From positions 16,352 to 80,351 of the forward strand of contig JANNPZ010000045.1 of NCBI GenBank assembly GCA_031400505.1: a stretch of 64,000 bases of DNA. Reading direction: 5' to 3'. Shown here one piece after another: positions 7,689-15,119 of this stretch. Source of the stretch: JAIYDJ01 sp031400505 (GTDB lineage Bacteria; Pseudomonadota; Alphaproteobacteria; Rhodobacterales; Rhodobacteraceae). The position numbers were made by a program, and so were the translations under genes. Position 1 is the stretch's first letter. Each line of letters starts with the position of its first letter. Below the pieces are notes generated by a model. The model ran no database searches and was not told the origin of the DNA. It worked only from the letters and a program-made list of their open reading frames with translations.

Positions 7689-9033
7689 CGGCGGGCCGCG
7701 CCGCCACCCCATGGGCGGTCTTTTTCCACGCTGACGGGCACCGCACGAGGTCGGCCAGCGCCATCACCAGCGCGGCGACGTGCAGCGCCGAGTAGGCTGG
7801 CAGGAGGAACACCGTCAGGGCGTTGCGGGTCGTCGCCCACGTCAGGGCCACGGAGGCGGCGTAGCCCAGCAGTAGCAACGCCCCCAGCGGCCCGGACAGG
7901 TCCCCCCGGGCGGCAAGCGTCAGGCCGACCGGGTGCGCCGCAACGCACAGTGTCGCGGCTGGCAGTTGGGCTAGGACCGCGAGGGAGCCCGCCGGGCCTA
8001 GGTCGCGCCACGTCTGGCGGGGGCGGCGAAGGTGGACCACCGCCGTCACCACGTGCCCTGCGATCCAGCGCCGCCGCTGCCAGAGCCACGCACGCACGGT
8101 CGTAGGGGCCTCCTCCCAAGTCACCGACGCGACGGTGCGGCTGCGCCAGCCCGCCCTAGCCAAGCGCACCCCGGCGTCGGCGTCTTCCGTCACGTTGCTT
8201 GCGTCATAGGCACCGACGTCCAGCAGCGCCCGGGTGCGGATGAACTGCGACGTGCCGCCCAAGAGGAACGGCAGGCCGAGGCGCGACAGGGCGGGCAGGA
8301 CCGCGCCGAACAGCGTCATGTATTCGGCGTTCCACATGCGGGTGACGAACGGGGCACCCGGCTCGGCGTGGTCGCAGGCCAGCGCGCACTGGACCACCGC
8401 AAGGCGGGGGTCGGCCATGAGCGCCGCAGTGGCCCGGCGGGCTTGGTCAGGTTCGGGCCTGTCCTCGCCGTCATAGATCACCACCACCTCGCCGCGCGCA
8501 TGGGCCAGCCCCACGTTGACCGCCCGGGGCTTGGTCTGGGGCTTGCCAGCGGGCACGACTACCACCTGCCAGCCCTGCCCACGGGGGACGTGTGCGCCCG
8601 CCGCGCCGCGCGTCTCCGCGTCCCCCTCCTCCAGCAGGACGACGAACTGCACGAGGTGGCGGGGATAGTCGAGTGACCCCATCGCAGCCACGAGGTCGGG
8701 CAGCACAGCCGCCTCCCCGTAGAGCGGCAGCAGCATGGTCAGGGTGGGCAGGTCACGGTCGGCCAGCGGCGGCGGTTCGGCTGGGGGCCGCAGGAACAGG
8801 TTGCCCAGAGCGGCCAGCCGCAGCGCCGCCGCCAGCGCGAAGGCGGGCGCGAGGACGTAGGACGCGGCGGGCACGAAAGCCGCCATGACCAGCGCCAGCG
8901 GCAGGCACAGAGCGGCCCAGAGGGGCACCCGCAGGCCCCGGGCGGACAGGTGGGCCGGGACGCTGGACGCGGCCCATGCGGCGGTGGCGGCTGAGGCCGT
9001 GGCCCGGTGGCGGGCGAAGGGGATGACGTTCAT
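7627..9033 (-). CDS. membrane-bound family 2 glycosyltransferase (BcsA-like fold)
   Basis: 468 residues. N-terminal membrane segments lie about residues 36-80. The GT2 domain has LPLYGE (102-107), KPRAVN (168-173), the metal-binding YDGED (187-191), GGTSQF, TEDAD (282-286) and QRRRW (319-323), the processive D,D,D,QxxRW pattern. Several C-terminal membrane segments follow. Such enzymes make or modify surface polysaccharide from a nucleotide sugar. It is coupled to a tiny membrane protein upstream. In a mobile island it may alter the cell surface and block phage adsorption; that is inference. Substrate unknown. Confidence 0.85.
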   Translation of the reverse strand: MNVIPFARHRATASAATAAWAASSVPAHLSARGLRVPLWAALCLPLALVMAAFVPAASYVLAPAFALAAALRLAALGNLFLRPPAEPPPLADRDLPTLTMLLPLYGEAAVLPDLVAAMGSLDYPRHLVQFVVLLEEGDAETRGAAGAHVPRGQGWQVVVVPAGKPQTKPRAVNVGLAHARGEVVVIYDGEDRPEPDQARRATAALMADPRLAVVQCALACDHAEPGAPFVTRMWNAEYMTLFGAVLPALSRLGLPFLLGGTSQFIRTRALLDVGAYDASNVTEDADAGVRLARAGWRSRTVASVTWEEAPTTVRAWLWQRRRWIAGHVVTAVVHLRRPRQTWRDLGPAGSLAVLAQLPAATLCVAAHPVGLTLAARGDLSGPLGALLLLGYAASVALTWATTRNALTVFLLPAYSALHVAALVMALADLVRCPSAWKKTAHGVAARPAVIHPAQTCRQSAASPSSGVS

Positions 9034-9140
9034 GCCAGCGCCCAGACGACAGCCGCCCAGAAGGTGACGGTGCCCACGATCAGGGTCAGGAATGCGGCGC
9101 GTGTGGCGTTGGGACAGTGGGGGACGGGGTGTGTGTTCAC
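9030..9140 (-). CDS. tiny single-span membrane protein coupled to the glycosyltransferase
   Basis: 36 residues from a GTG with a GGAG ribosome site 8 bases upstream. It starts MNTHPVPHCPNATRAA, then has a hydrophobic segment FLTLIVGTVTFWAAVVWALA to the end. Its stop overlaps the ATG of the glycosyltransferase (ATGA), indicating translational coupling. It could be an assembly or regulatory subunit of the glycosyltransferase; function unknown. Confidence 0.6.
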   Translation of the reverse strand: MNTHPVPHCPNATRAAFLTLIVGTVTFWAAVVWALA

Positions 9141-9574
9141 TGTTTGTTCTCCATTTCTGTCCCCCGGCTTATCTGGCGGGGATGGAGTCCGTCTAGCTTT
9201 ATCCCCGCCACGAGGGCGGAAATATCTGCATGGATTCAGGCACATGGCGGTGCTTGACGCGCGCGGACGTGGGTACGGCAGCCGTCAAACAGGCTTGATG
9301 GCGGCGGGGGCTTGACAAATTGGCGCGGGTGTGGGCTGGGCTGCCCGGCTCGGGCGCACGTTCGAGTCAAACGCAAAGCCGTTGACAGGCGGCGGGGCCT
9401 CGCCGATGTTCGCGTCAGGTGGGCTTAGAGGAGAGAGCCCGGAACCGCCGTCCCAGTTTCCAGCGGTGGGCCGACAAGACCAAGTGCAACCCGGTTGCGC
9501 TGTCTGTCGGCTGTATGGAAGCCCGCGTGGCCCGTCTCCGACCGTCAGCGCTCCAAAATGATGGAGACTGACCA
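9141..9574. other. intergenic region inside the island
   Basis: About 430 bases between divergently transcribed genes. It should hold promoters for the glycosyltransferase pair (minus) and the 90-residue protein (plus). Open frames crossing it lack ribosome sites and family features. I see no strong hairpin. Confidence 0.45.
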
Positions 9575-9847
9575 ATGGCCTACACCAATGTCGAAACGCT
9601 GGCTGACGCTCTGGCCGCGCTGAACAGCGCGCGTCAGGCGTTCCGGCGCGAATTCTGCTACATCGTGCATGCAGGGAACCGGGTCTTTACCGGCAGCAGC
9701 AAAAAAAGCATCGGGGAGATCAACAGCGCTATGACCGTTGTTCATCGCGCCCAGCAAACGGTGAACAATGCACTGGAAGCCGACCCTGCCTTGCGTCTTT
9801 CCAAAGACCGTGAAGACCGCTGGATCATCATCCGCACGGTCGCCTGA
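9575..9847 (+). CDS. hypothetical protein, 90 residues
   Basis: A small soluble protein with predicted helices at both ends and a central strand-rich part (FCYIVHAGNRVFTGSSKKS). GGAGA lies 9 bases before the ATG. It is one of the few plus-strand genes of the island and stands alone between the glycosyltransferase and GIY-YIG genes. No family recognised. Confidence 0.6.
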   Translation: MAYTNVETLADALAALNSARQAFRREFCYIVHAGNRVFTGSSKKSIGEINSAMTVVHRAQQTVNNALEADPALRLSKDREDRWIIIRTVA

Positions 9848-9885
9848 CCCAATGCGCCGCCCGGCTGACCCCCGGGCGGCGTCAC

Positions 9886-10608
9886 TCAATGGAACACCGA
9901 CAGCGACAGCCGGGGCGGTGGCCGGTATGCCCAGACGGTCGCACCAGAAACTCTCATGATCGGTGGGACTTTGAACGGCGCCAGCGCCTTCCGCGCGCGG
10001 CGCTTGCGGTTGTTCGTTTCGCGCGCCCGGTCGAGGCAAGCCTTCCCCTCTGGTGTGGCGCAGCGCAATTTCAGTGCTGCACGGTTCTTCTCAAGGGCTT
10101 CAGGTGTCTTGCTGGCAGCGCTGGCCCGTTTCCGCTGCGCAATGCCGTCGGGCGTGTTTGCGAGTGCAGTACTGGCAGCACGAGCGCGGACAAGCTGATC
10201 ACGGCGCTTTGGCGTTTGGGCCAGGGCTTTGCTGGCAGCCTTGTTCTTGGCCAACCAGTCGGGATCAGCGGCCATCCTCAGCGCATCCGCGCTGGTCAGA
10301 CCCGTCCCGCCTTCACGCACGTTCATGCAGTGATCGGACCAAAGGTTCCGCACCAGACATATCGCGCGGCGCTCCGCTGCGTCTAGGGTGGCGCGCGGGG
10401 TGCCTTCGGCGAACCGCCTCAGGATGACCCATCGGAGGGCCGGGCCGTGCTTCCGCGCCACGTTCCCCCACGGTTTGCCGCTGCCCAGATAGCCATCGGG
10501 GAGTGGCCCTGTCCCGCGACGGGGAAAGCTGGCATGGTCGCAAAAGTGTCGCCCAGCGTAGGCCCGGCCAGACGGCGAGACAAAGAGGTAGATGACGGCG
10601 TGCTGCAT
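9886..10608 (-). CDS. GIY-YIG-like nuclease with C-terminal repeat helices (homing-endonuclease type)
   Basis: 240 residues. The N-terminus VIYLFVSPSGRAYAGRHF fits a divergent GIY-YIG domain, with IYL for GIY and YAG for YIG. Residues about 118-215 hold repeated Lys/Arg/Ala-rich helical units separated by TP (AQTPKRRD, ANTPDGIAQRK, SKTPEALEKN, ATPEGKA), like the NUMOD3-type DNA-contacting modules of phage homing nucleases. No purine-rich ribosome site precedes the ATG, and a motif shared with another island gene ends 5 bases before it, so the mRNA may be leaderless. Target unknown. Confidence 0.7.
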   Translation of the reverse strand: MQHAVIYLFVSPSGRAYAGRHFCDHASFPRRGTGPLPDGYLGSGKPWGNVARKHGPALRWVILRRFAEGTPRATLDAAERRAICLVRNLWSDHCMNVREGGTGLTSADALRMAADPDWLAKNKAASKALAQTPKRRDQLVRARAASTALANTPDGIAQRKRASAASKTPEALEKNRAALKLRCATPEGKACLDRARETNNRKRRARKALAPFKVPPIMRVSGATVWAYRPPPRLSLSVFH

Positions 10609-10613
10609 GGAAG

Positions 10614-10627
10614 GAGGATACCGCGCC
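10614..10627 (-). promoter_or_regulatory. shared 14-bp upstream motif, copy 1
   Basis: GAGGATACCGCGCC on the plus strand (GGCGCGGTATCCTC on the coding strand) sits just before the GIY-YIG gene and is identical to 14629-14642 upstream of the 181-residue island gene. A looser copy (GGCGGGTATACT) lies at 12076-12087 before another gene. TATCCT or TATACT could serve as a -10 element. No good -35 is visible, which fits an activated satellite promoter; this is inference. Confidence 0.4.
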
Positions 10628-10659
10628 CGGGCTGGCCGGGCGCTGGCGGGGCGTTGCGC

Positions 10660-11022
10660 CTAGTGGACCTTCGCTTGGTCGCGCTGGGTCATCCGCACCG
10701 CCGTAGCGTAGAAACCGTAGGCCGCGAGGGCGCGGCGGCTGAACCGGGTGCTGTTCAGGCGGTTGACGAGGTCGGGATAACGGCGGCTGTCGCAGTAGTA
10801 GTGGCTGTTGCCCCGGCGCACGGCCAAGATGCCGCAGAGCCCGGCCAGCGTCTGTAGGTCCACCCCATAGCACTTGGCGAAGCGGTGGACCGCCGCCGGG
10901 GTGGGCCAGCCATCGGGCTCGTTCTCCGCCGCCCACACAAGCAGTGCCTCGTGCGCAAGGCGGGTGTTGGTGTCGAACAGAATATCATAGCCCTCCATCA
11001 ACTCCTGTGAGTGGATCATCAC
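10660..11022 (-). CDS. hypothetical island protein, 120 residues
   Basis: A soluble protein of mostly helical character (MEGYDILFDTNTRLAHEAL, then VHRFAKCYGVDLQTLAGLCG). The start overlaps the stop of the gene before it (TGATG), so it is read in one operon with the 87-residue protein. No family recognised. Confidence 0.6.
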   Translation of the reverse strand: MMIHSQELMEGYDILFDTNTRLAHEALLVWAAENEPDGWPTPAAVHRFAKCYGVDLQTLAGLCGILAVRRGNSHYYCDSRRYPDLVNRLNSTRFSRRALAAYGFYATAVRMTQRDQAKVH

Positions 11023-11282
11023 CGCCCCCGCCGGGGGCCGGAGTAGGCCGCGCCCACCACGTTGCCCTCGATCAGGCAGTTGACGAACCCGCCCGCCGCC
11101 GCCGCCGCCACCTGCACCACGGTGTAGCTGTTGAACGGGCCGTTCAGGTCCGGGCAGAGCGCGTTGGCGGCGGTGATCGCGGCGGCGGGGTTGGCGGCGT
11201 CGATCAGCGCGCCGTGCAGCCCGGCGGGGTTGTGAAGGTCGTCGCGCCCGTTGGGCGTGTGGATCAGGTAGAGGATTGCCAT
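11019..11282 (-). CDS. hypothetical island protein, 87 residues
   Basis: A small protein starting MAILYLIHTPNGRDDLHNP, with an Ala/Gly-rich middle (VQVAAAAAGGFVN). It begins 3 bases after the stop of the preceding gene and overlaps the next start, so it is a middle gene of an operon. No family recognised. Confidence 0.6.
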   Translation of the reverse strand: MAILYLIHTPNGRDDLHNPAGLHGALIDAANPAAAITAANALCPDLNGPFNSYTVVQVAAAAAGGFVNCLIEGNVVGAAYSGPRRGR

Positions 11283-11285
11283 GGG

Positions 11286-12026
11286 TCAGGTTTCCTTCTG
11301 GTTGCGGTCGCGAAGGGCGAGCTTCACCTTGTCGATGGGGTTTGACTTGTTGTTCTGGAAGGCGCGGTTGGCGACCAGCGCCCGCTGGTAGGCGGTGCGG
11401 ACGGCCTCGACACTTGCCATGACGGCGCGCTGTTCCTCCCCCACCAGTTTGTCGGCGAGGTCATGGGCGCTGAACGGGCGGGACCGCGCAGGCATGGCGT
11501 CCAAGATGCTGACCAGCGCCGCCCCGAGGGTGCGGTTCTTGCTGGCGACGGCGAAGGCGGCGAGGTTTGCCAACTCGGTGGGGCCTGCGTTGCTGGCCTG
11601 CATCTGGTATGCCGACCGCTCGGGGGTGCCCAGACCCTGCCGCGAAAGCACCACCACGGGCGACGCATACAGGGTTGCGGTCAGGGCGAGGCTTTCCGAT
11701 GCGGCGTTGAGCTCTCGCAGCGTGGCCCATCGGGCCTCATCGGAGGCCTGCGTCACCTCGGCACGGGCCTTCGCGGCGGTCTGGGCTGCGGCCTGCCGCT
11801 GGAGGTCGGGCGGGAAGCCCGCAGCCTGCGCAGACTTGGCCGCATCCGCAGCGCGGGCGGCGATGCCTGCCTCAAGCGAGGCGATGGTCTGGCCCAGCTT
11901 CTCCGCCCGGCGGGCGGCATACTCGGCAAGGTTCACGAGCTCACCCGTGTCCAGCAGCCTGCCGCTGATCTGGGCAATCGGGACGATGGGGATTTCATTC
12001 AGGGGGATTTGGGCCGGTTCAGCCAT
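11286..12026 (-). CDS. hypothetical Ala-rich helical island protein
   Basis: 246 residues. The chosen ATG (MAEPAQIPLNEIPIVPI) has GGAG 7 bases upstream. An earlier in-frame ATG at 12068 lies just after a TATACT box and could serve a leaderless message. Residues about 45-110 are Ala/Lys/Glu-rich and probably form a long coiled coil. Later parts read TELANLAAFAVASKN and HDLADKLVGEEQ. In position and character it could be a phage-like structural or regulatory accessory. No family recognised. Confidence 0.55.
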   Translation of the reverse strand: MAEPAQIPLNEIPIVPIAQISGRLLDTGELVNLAEYAARRAEKLGQTIASLEAGIAARAADAAKSAQAAGFPPDLQRQAAAQTAAKARAEVTQASDEARWATLRELNAASESLALTATLYASPVVVLSRQGLGTPERSAYQMQASNAGPTELANLAAFAVASKNRTLGAALVSILDAMPARSRPFSAHDLADKLVGEEQRAVMASVEAVRTAYQRALVANRAFQNNKSNPIDKVKLALRDRNQKET

Positions 12027-12218
12027 GGGCAAACTCCGTTTGCTGGGCCGCGCCATTGCTGCCCTCATGCCCAGAAGTATACCCGCCAAGGTTGTGCGGC
12101 CCTAGCGCCGCGCGTTGAGTTTGCCCGCAGGGGCGCGAAATCTGCCGCTGGAGGGGCCTGTCGGTTTTCGGCCACCCTGCCCTACACGGCGGGGGCGGGA
12201 AGGGCGCTGGCGGGCAGC

Positions 12219-12503
12219 CTACGCCCACCACGCCGTAAGCGGGTCGCCGGGGTCGGTTGGCCGGGCCTTCTTCACCCGCGCCGACCGCGTCGGCATGTGC
12301 GCCTCGGGCTCCTCGGCGGTCAGTCCCAGGCACATGCCGATGACCATCTCGGGGGCGCAGGTGACGAGGGCTATGACCGGGCCGGGCTGACGTTGCGTGC
12401 CCGGCAGCTTCGGGTGACAGGCCGGGTCCACGCGGGCGGCGTAGCCCATGCGGGCCAGCAGCCCCGCCACGTTCTCCCACGCCTCAATCCGGGTTTCGGC
12501 CAT
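12219..12503 (-). CDS. hypothetical island protein, 94 residues
   Basis: Starts MAETRIEAWENVAGLLARMG and ends in a basic, Pro-rich tail (TRSARVKKARPTDPGDP). Its first 20 bases overlap the end of the small lipoprotein gene in another frame, so the two are probably co-translated. No family recognised. Confidence 0.5.
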   Translation of the reverse strand: MAETRIEAWENVAGLLARMGYAARVDPACHPKLPGTQRQPGPVIALVTCAPEMVIGMCLGLTAEEPEAHMPTRSARVKKARPTDPGDPLTAWWA

Positions 12504-12660
12504 GCCGGACCTCCCTGCAGAGCGTGTCAGCCTCGCACGGGTCGGCGGCGCGCAGGGCGTGCAGCATCGCCAGCCCCCGCGCCTCGGTCGGGCTGATGGT
12601 GGTGGGTGGCAGGGCGCAGGCGGCGGTGCCCAAGAGGAGGAGCAGGATCACGGCGCGCAC
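12484..12660 (-). CDS. small predicted lipoprotein, 58 residues
   Basis: A GTG start with GGAG 7 bases upstream, 2 bases after the stop of the terminase-like gene. The N-terminus MRAVILLLLLGTAACALPP is a short lipoprotein signal peptide with the acylated Cys at residue 15. The mature part has two more Cys (PCEADTLCRE). Small lipoproteins in phage-derived regions can be Rz1-type spanins or exclusion factors. No partner gene is evident here, so the role is open. Confidence 0.6.
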   Translation of the reverse strand: MRAVILLLLLGTAACALPPTTISPTEARGLAMLHALRAADPCEADTLCREVRHGRNPD

Positions 12661-12662
12661 GG

Positions 12663-13277
12663 TCAGTCTCCGCGCCGCGTGCGCGGACCGGGGAAAGCCG
12701 CGATGGTGGTGCCCGTGGGGGTGGGCCGGGGGGGCTCTGGTTCGGGCTCATGGCTGATGGCGGGCTGATGGCTGATGGTGGGCGGCAGGGGGGCATGGCC
12801 GGGGTAAAGCGCGGGTGCTGGCGCGCTGGGCGACACGTCGATCAGGTCCCCGTCTGCCGCCTTCATGGCGAGGTATTCGGCAACGGTCATCTCTGCCGGG
12901 ACGACAAGCACCCCGCCGTGGTCCACGGTCACGTCAACCTGCGTCCCCTCCTTGTAACCAAAGCGGGTCTTGAGCAGGAACATGGCCGGGACGAACTGGC
13001 CCGCCCGCGCCTGCTGGACGAGAAGGTTGACCAGCTCGTCGTGCAGCACCCCCCGCCCACGGTCAAGCGCGGCCTGCACCTCGGGCTGGCGGCGGCGGCA
13101 CTGTTCCAGCGTGTCGTGGCTCATCCGCAGGGCCTTGGCGATGGTGTCCAGGACGACACCCCGCGCGGCCATTTCCTCGACGATCTTGAGGCCCCGCGCC
13201 CCGATGACGAGGTGGGGGCGACCCTGCCCCGCCTTGCGGGGGACGGTGTAGGTGACGGGCGTGTCGTCAGTGGGCAC
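12663..13277 (-). CDS. terminase-small-subunit-like helix-turn-helix protein
   Basis: 204 residues. The N-terminal part has a helix-turn-helix-like stretch (IVEEMAARGVVLDTIAKAL, RMSHDTLEQCRRRQPEVQ), then DELVNLLVQQARAGQFVPAMFLLKTRFGYKEG, a pattern seen in small terminase subunits and related DNA-recognition proteins of alphaproteobacterial phages. The tail after residue 150 is Pro-rich. It overlaps the resolvase gene by 11 bases. No large terminase subunit follows, which would fit a satellite redirecting a helper phage's packaging machine. The assignment is moderate. Confidence 0.5.
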   Translation of the reverse strand: MPTDDTPVTYTVPRKAGQGRPHLVIGARGLKIVEEMAARGVVLDTIAKALRMSHDTLEQCRRRQPEVQAALDRGRGVLHDELVNLLVQQARAGQFVPAMFLLKTRFGYKEGTQVDVTVDHGGVLVVPAEMTVAEYLAMKAADGDLIDVSPSAPAPALYPGHAPLPPTISHQPAISHEPEPEPPRPTPTGTTIAAFPGPRTRRGD

Positions 13278-13875
13278 GGGCGCGTTCCTCCTTCATCTGG
13301 TCGGCCACGCGCTGGACGGTGGACTTGCCGACCCTGAGCTCACGGGCGATCGTGTTGATGCCGACGCCCTGTTCGCGCAGGCTGCGGATCGCGTCGAGCA
13401 TGCCGTCGCCGGTCGGGGGCCTGCCCAAGCGAACCCCCTTGGCGCGGGCGGTGGCGAGTCCCGCCATGGTGCGCTCTATGATGAGGTCGCGTTCTAGTGC
13501 GGCGAACACACTGGCGATGCCCAGCATGGCGCGGCCTGCCGGAGTGCTGGTGTCCATCGACTCGCGGTCAAGGTAGAGGTCCACCCCGATCTGGCGCACC
13601 TCCTCGAACAGGGCTGCCAGACCGCTCAGGCTGCGCCCGAGGCGAGACACGTCGACGGCGGCGATGGTGTCAAATCGCCTCCGCCGGGCGTCTGCCATCA
13701 GCTTGTCGAACACGGGCCGGACCTTGGCCGCGCCGCTGACGGTTTCCACGTACTCGCCCACGACAGTCCAGCCGCGCAGCGCGGCGACCTCTTGCAGGCG
13801 GCGCAACTGGTTTTCTGTGTGCTGGGCGTTGGTGCTGACCCTCGCATACAGGGCCACGCGGTTGGGGGTGGTCAT
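13267..13875 (-). CDS. serine recombinase (resolvase/invertase family)
   Basis: 202 residues, typical for small resolvases. Catalytic Ser14 sits in YARVSTNAQ. RRRFDTIAAVDVSRLGRSL, the ERDLIIERTMAGLATARAKG hinge and a C-terminal helix-turn-helix (GINTIARELRVGKSTVQRV) complete the family order. A GGGAGG ribosome site precedes the ATG. It may resolve island multimers after replication or invert a segment; no obvious crossover site was found. It overlaps the following terminase-like gene. Confidence 0.9.
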   Translation of the reverse strand: MTTPNRVALYARVSTNAQHTENQLRRLQEVAALRGWTVVGEYVETVSGAAKVRPVFDKLMADARRRRFDTIAAVDVSRLGRSLSGLAALFEEVRQIGVDLYLDRESMDTSTPAGRAMLGIASVFAALERDLIIERTMAGLATARAKGVRLGRPPTGDGMLDAIRSLREQGVGINTIARELRVGKSTVQRVADQMKEERARAH

Positions 13876-14057
13876 GTCATCCTCCCTTTCTGATGCAACC
13901 TAGAGTTGTGTTTGTGGGGAGAACATAACTGGAACACGCGCCCCGCGCTAGCCCTGAAAGCGACCGGTTCCGGGGCTGCGCGATTGCTGGAAACGGCCCG
14001 CTGAAAACGTGGGAAAATCTGATGGCGCGCCGGACACGTTTTCCGGGCGGGGATATG

Positions 14058-14603
14058 TCAGTCCTCCGAACCACAGTTGATGCCCATGATGGCTTGGCGA
14101 AGCTGGCGGAACTCCTCTGAAAGCTCGTTGCTGATCCGGCGCAGGCCTGCCGCGAGAGGGTCCGCAGCCTGCCGCAACTGATGGTCCTTGCAGGCAATCT
14201 GCACCAAGAGGTCGCGCCTGACATTGAACCGCGCCACCTCCTTCTGCGCCCATTTGCGGTCCTGCCTCGTGTTGATCACGTTCGCCACGCCGACAAGGGA
14301 ACCGCCGAACCCGGCCCAGTTGCTGTAAGCAGCCCAAATCCTGTGGACTGGGGTTGCATCAGTCGGCCATGAGCGGAACTTGATGAAGTCGCTGTAGGCC
14401 GCAAACGTGTTTGCGGCCCAAGGCCAACCCGTCCCCTCGTGCAGGATCAGGGCAGCCTGCGTGAAGGCGATCACCTCCATCGCCGGGGTGTCAGACATGT
14501 TGAAGCCGGAATGTCCGCACACCCGGACCCAGTCCGCGAACGTCGTGCCAGCGCCGTCCAGCAGCGCAATCGGGTCGTCATTGTCTGGGCCTGTCTCGCT
14601 CAT
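14058..14603 (-). CDS. hypothetical island protein, 181 residues
   Basis: The middle is rich in aromatic and small residues (FAAYSDFIKFRSWP, YSNWAGFGGSLVGVANVI), with one possible membrane-associated stretch near 105-120, and the C-terminal third is charged and helical (FNVRRDLLVQIACKDHQLRQ, SEEFRQLRQAIMG). The shared 14-bp motif lies 25 bases upstream of the ATG. The gene sits next to the iteron origin. No family recognised. Confidence 0.55.
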   Translation of the reverse strand: MSETGPDNDDPIALLDGAGTTFADWVRVCGHSGFNMSDTPAMEVIAFTQAALILHEGTGWPWAANTFAAYSDFIKFRSWPTDATPVHRIWAAYSNWAGFGGSLVGVANVINTRQDRKWAQKEVARFNVRRDLLVQIACKDHQLRQAADPLAAGLRRISNELSEEFRQLRQAIMGINCGSED

Positions 14604-14628
14604 GGTGTCCCCACTGCTGCACTGCCCA

Positions 14629-14642
14629 GAGGATACCGCGCC
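14629..14642 (-). promoter_or_regulatory. shared 14-bp upstream motif, copy 2
   Basis: GAGGATACCGCGCC, identical to 10614-10627. On the coding strand TATCCT would place a transcription start near 14623, about 20 bases before the ATG of the 181-residue gene. It is a candidate satellite promoter element. Confidence 0.4.
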
Positions 14643-14782
14643 GCTGGGGCGGAAGCCTGACCGGACCTTTGCGCAGGTAGAGCTTTCCGTTGGTCCCCTT
14701 TAGGCTCCACGCGGAGGACGCAGGGTGGTGACTCCCACCACGCTCGGCCAACACAATCTGCCCCGTCGCCCAAGAGGCAGGG

Positions 14783-15115
14783 CACTCGGTGTTCAGCCCC
14801 CCATACTCGGTGTTCAGCCCCCCATACTCGGTGTTGTGGCCGAGGAACCTAACCTACTGTTTCATAATCTTTTCTAGAAATAGAGAGAGAGAAGAACACC
14901 GAGAACACCGAGAACACCGAGGCCCGGGAAAACTTCGGGCACCCCGCCTACAGCCTGCCCTCTGGGCCGTGCATACCCCGCTCCCCGGGAAAACTTTTTA
15001 CCCACGGTGTTCTGGGTGTTCTCGGTGTTGTTGGCCAGAAAACCCCATGGCACCAGACACTTAAACCAACACCGAGTGCTTTCCACACTCGGTGTTGTGA
15101 ACCGCACTCGGTGTT
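14783..15115. other. candidate origin of replication with iterons (CTCGGTGTT family)
   Basis: Twelve copies of a 9-bp unit CTCGGTGTT, or its complement AACACCGAG, occur in 330 bases. Three forward copies with a 21-bp period sit at 14785-14793, 14806-14814 and 14827-14835. Three perfect back-to-back inverted copies fill 14895-14921. Three back-to-back forward copies, two imperfect, fill 15003-15029. The last three are at 15068-15076 (inverted), 15088-15096 and 15107-15115. An AT-rich stretch (about 14848-14893) lies between the first two clusters. The block lies directly downstream of the primase-helicase gene, as in SaPI-type satellite origins. Role inferred from this design. Confidence 0.75.
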
Positions 15116-15119
15116 CAGG

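Noticed and set aside
9285..9575. 96-residue minus-strand open frame in the island gap
   Set aside because: No ribosome site, unusual composition and overlap with promoter space of the neighbours.
14784..14835. Three 21-bp tandem units that look like a short CRISPR array
   Set aside because: Units and spacers are too short and the unit also occurs inverted and back to back; it is better explained as iterons of an origin.
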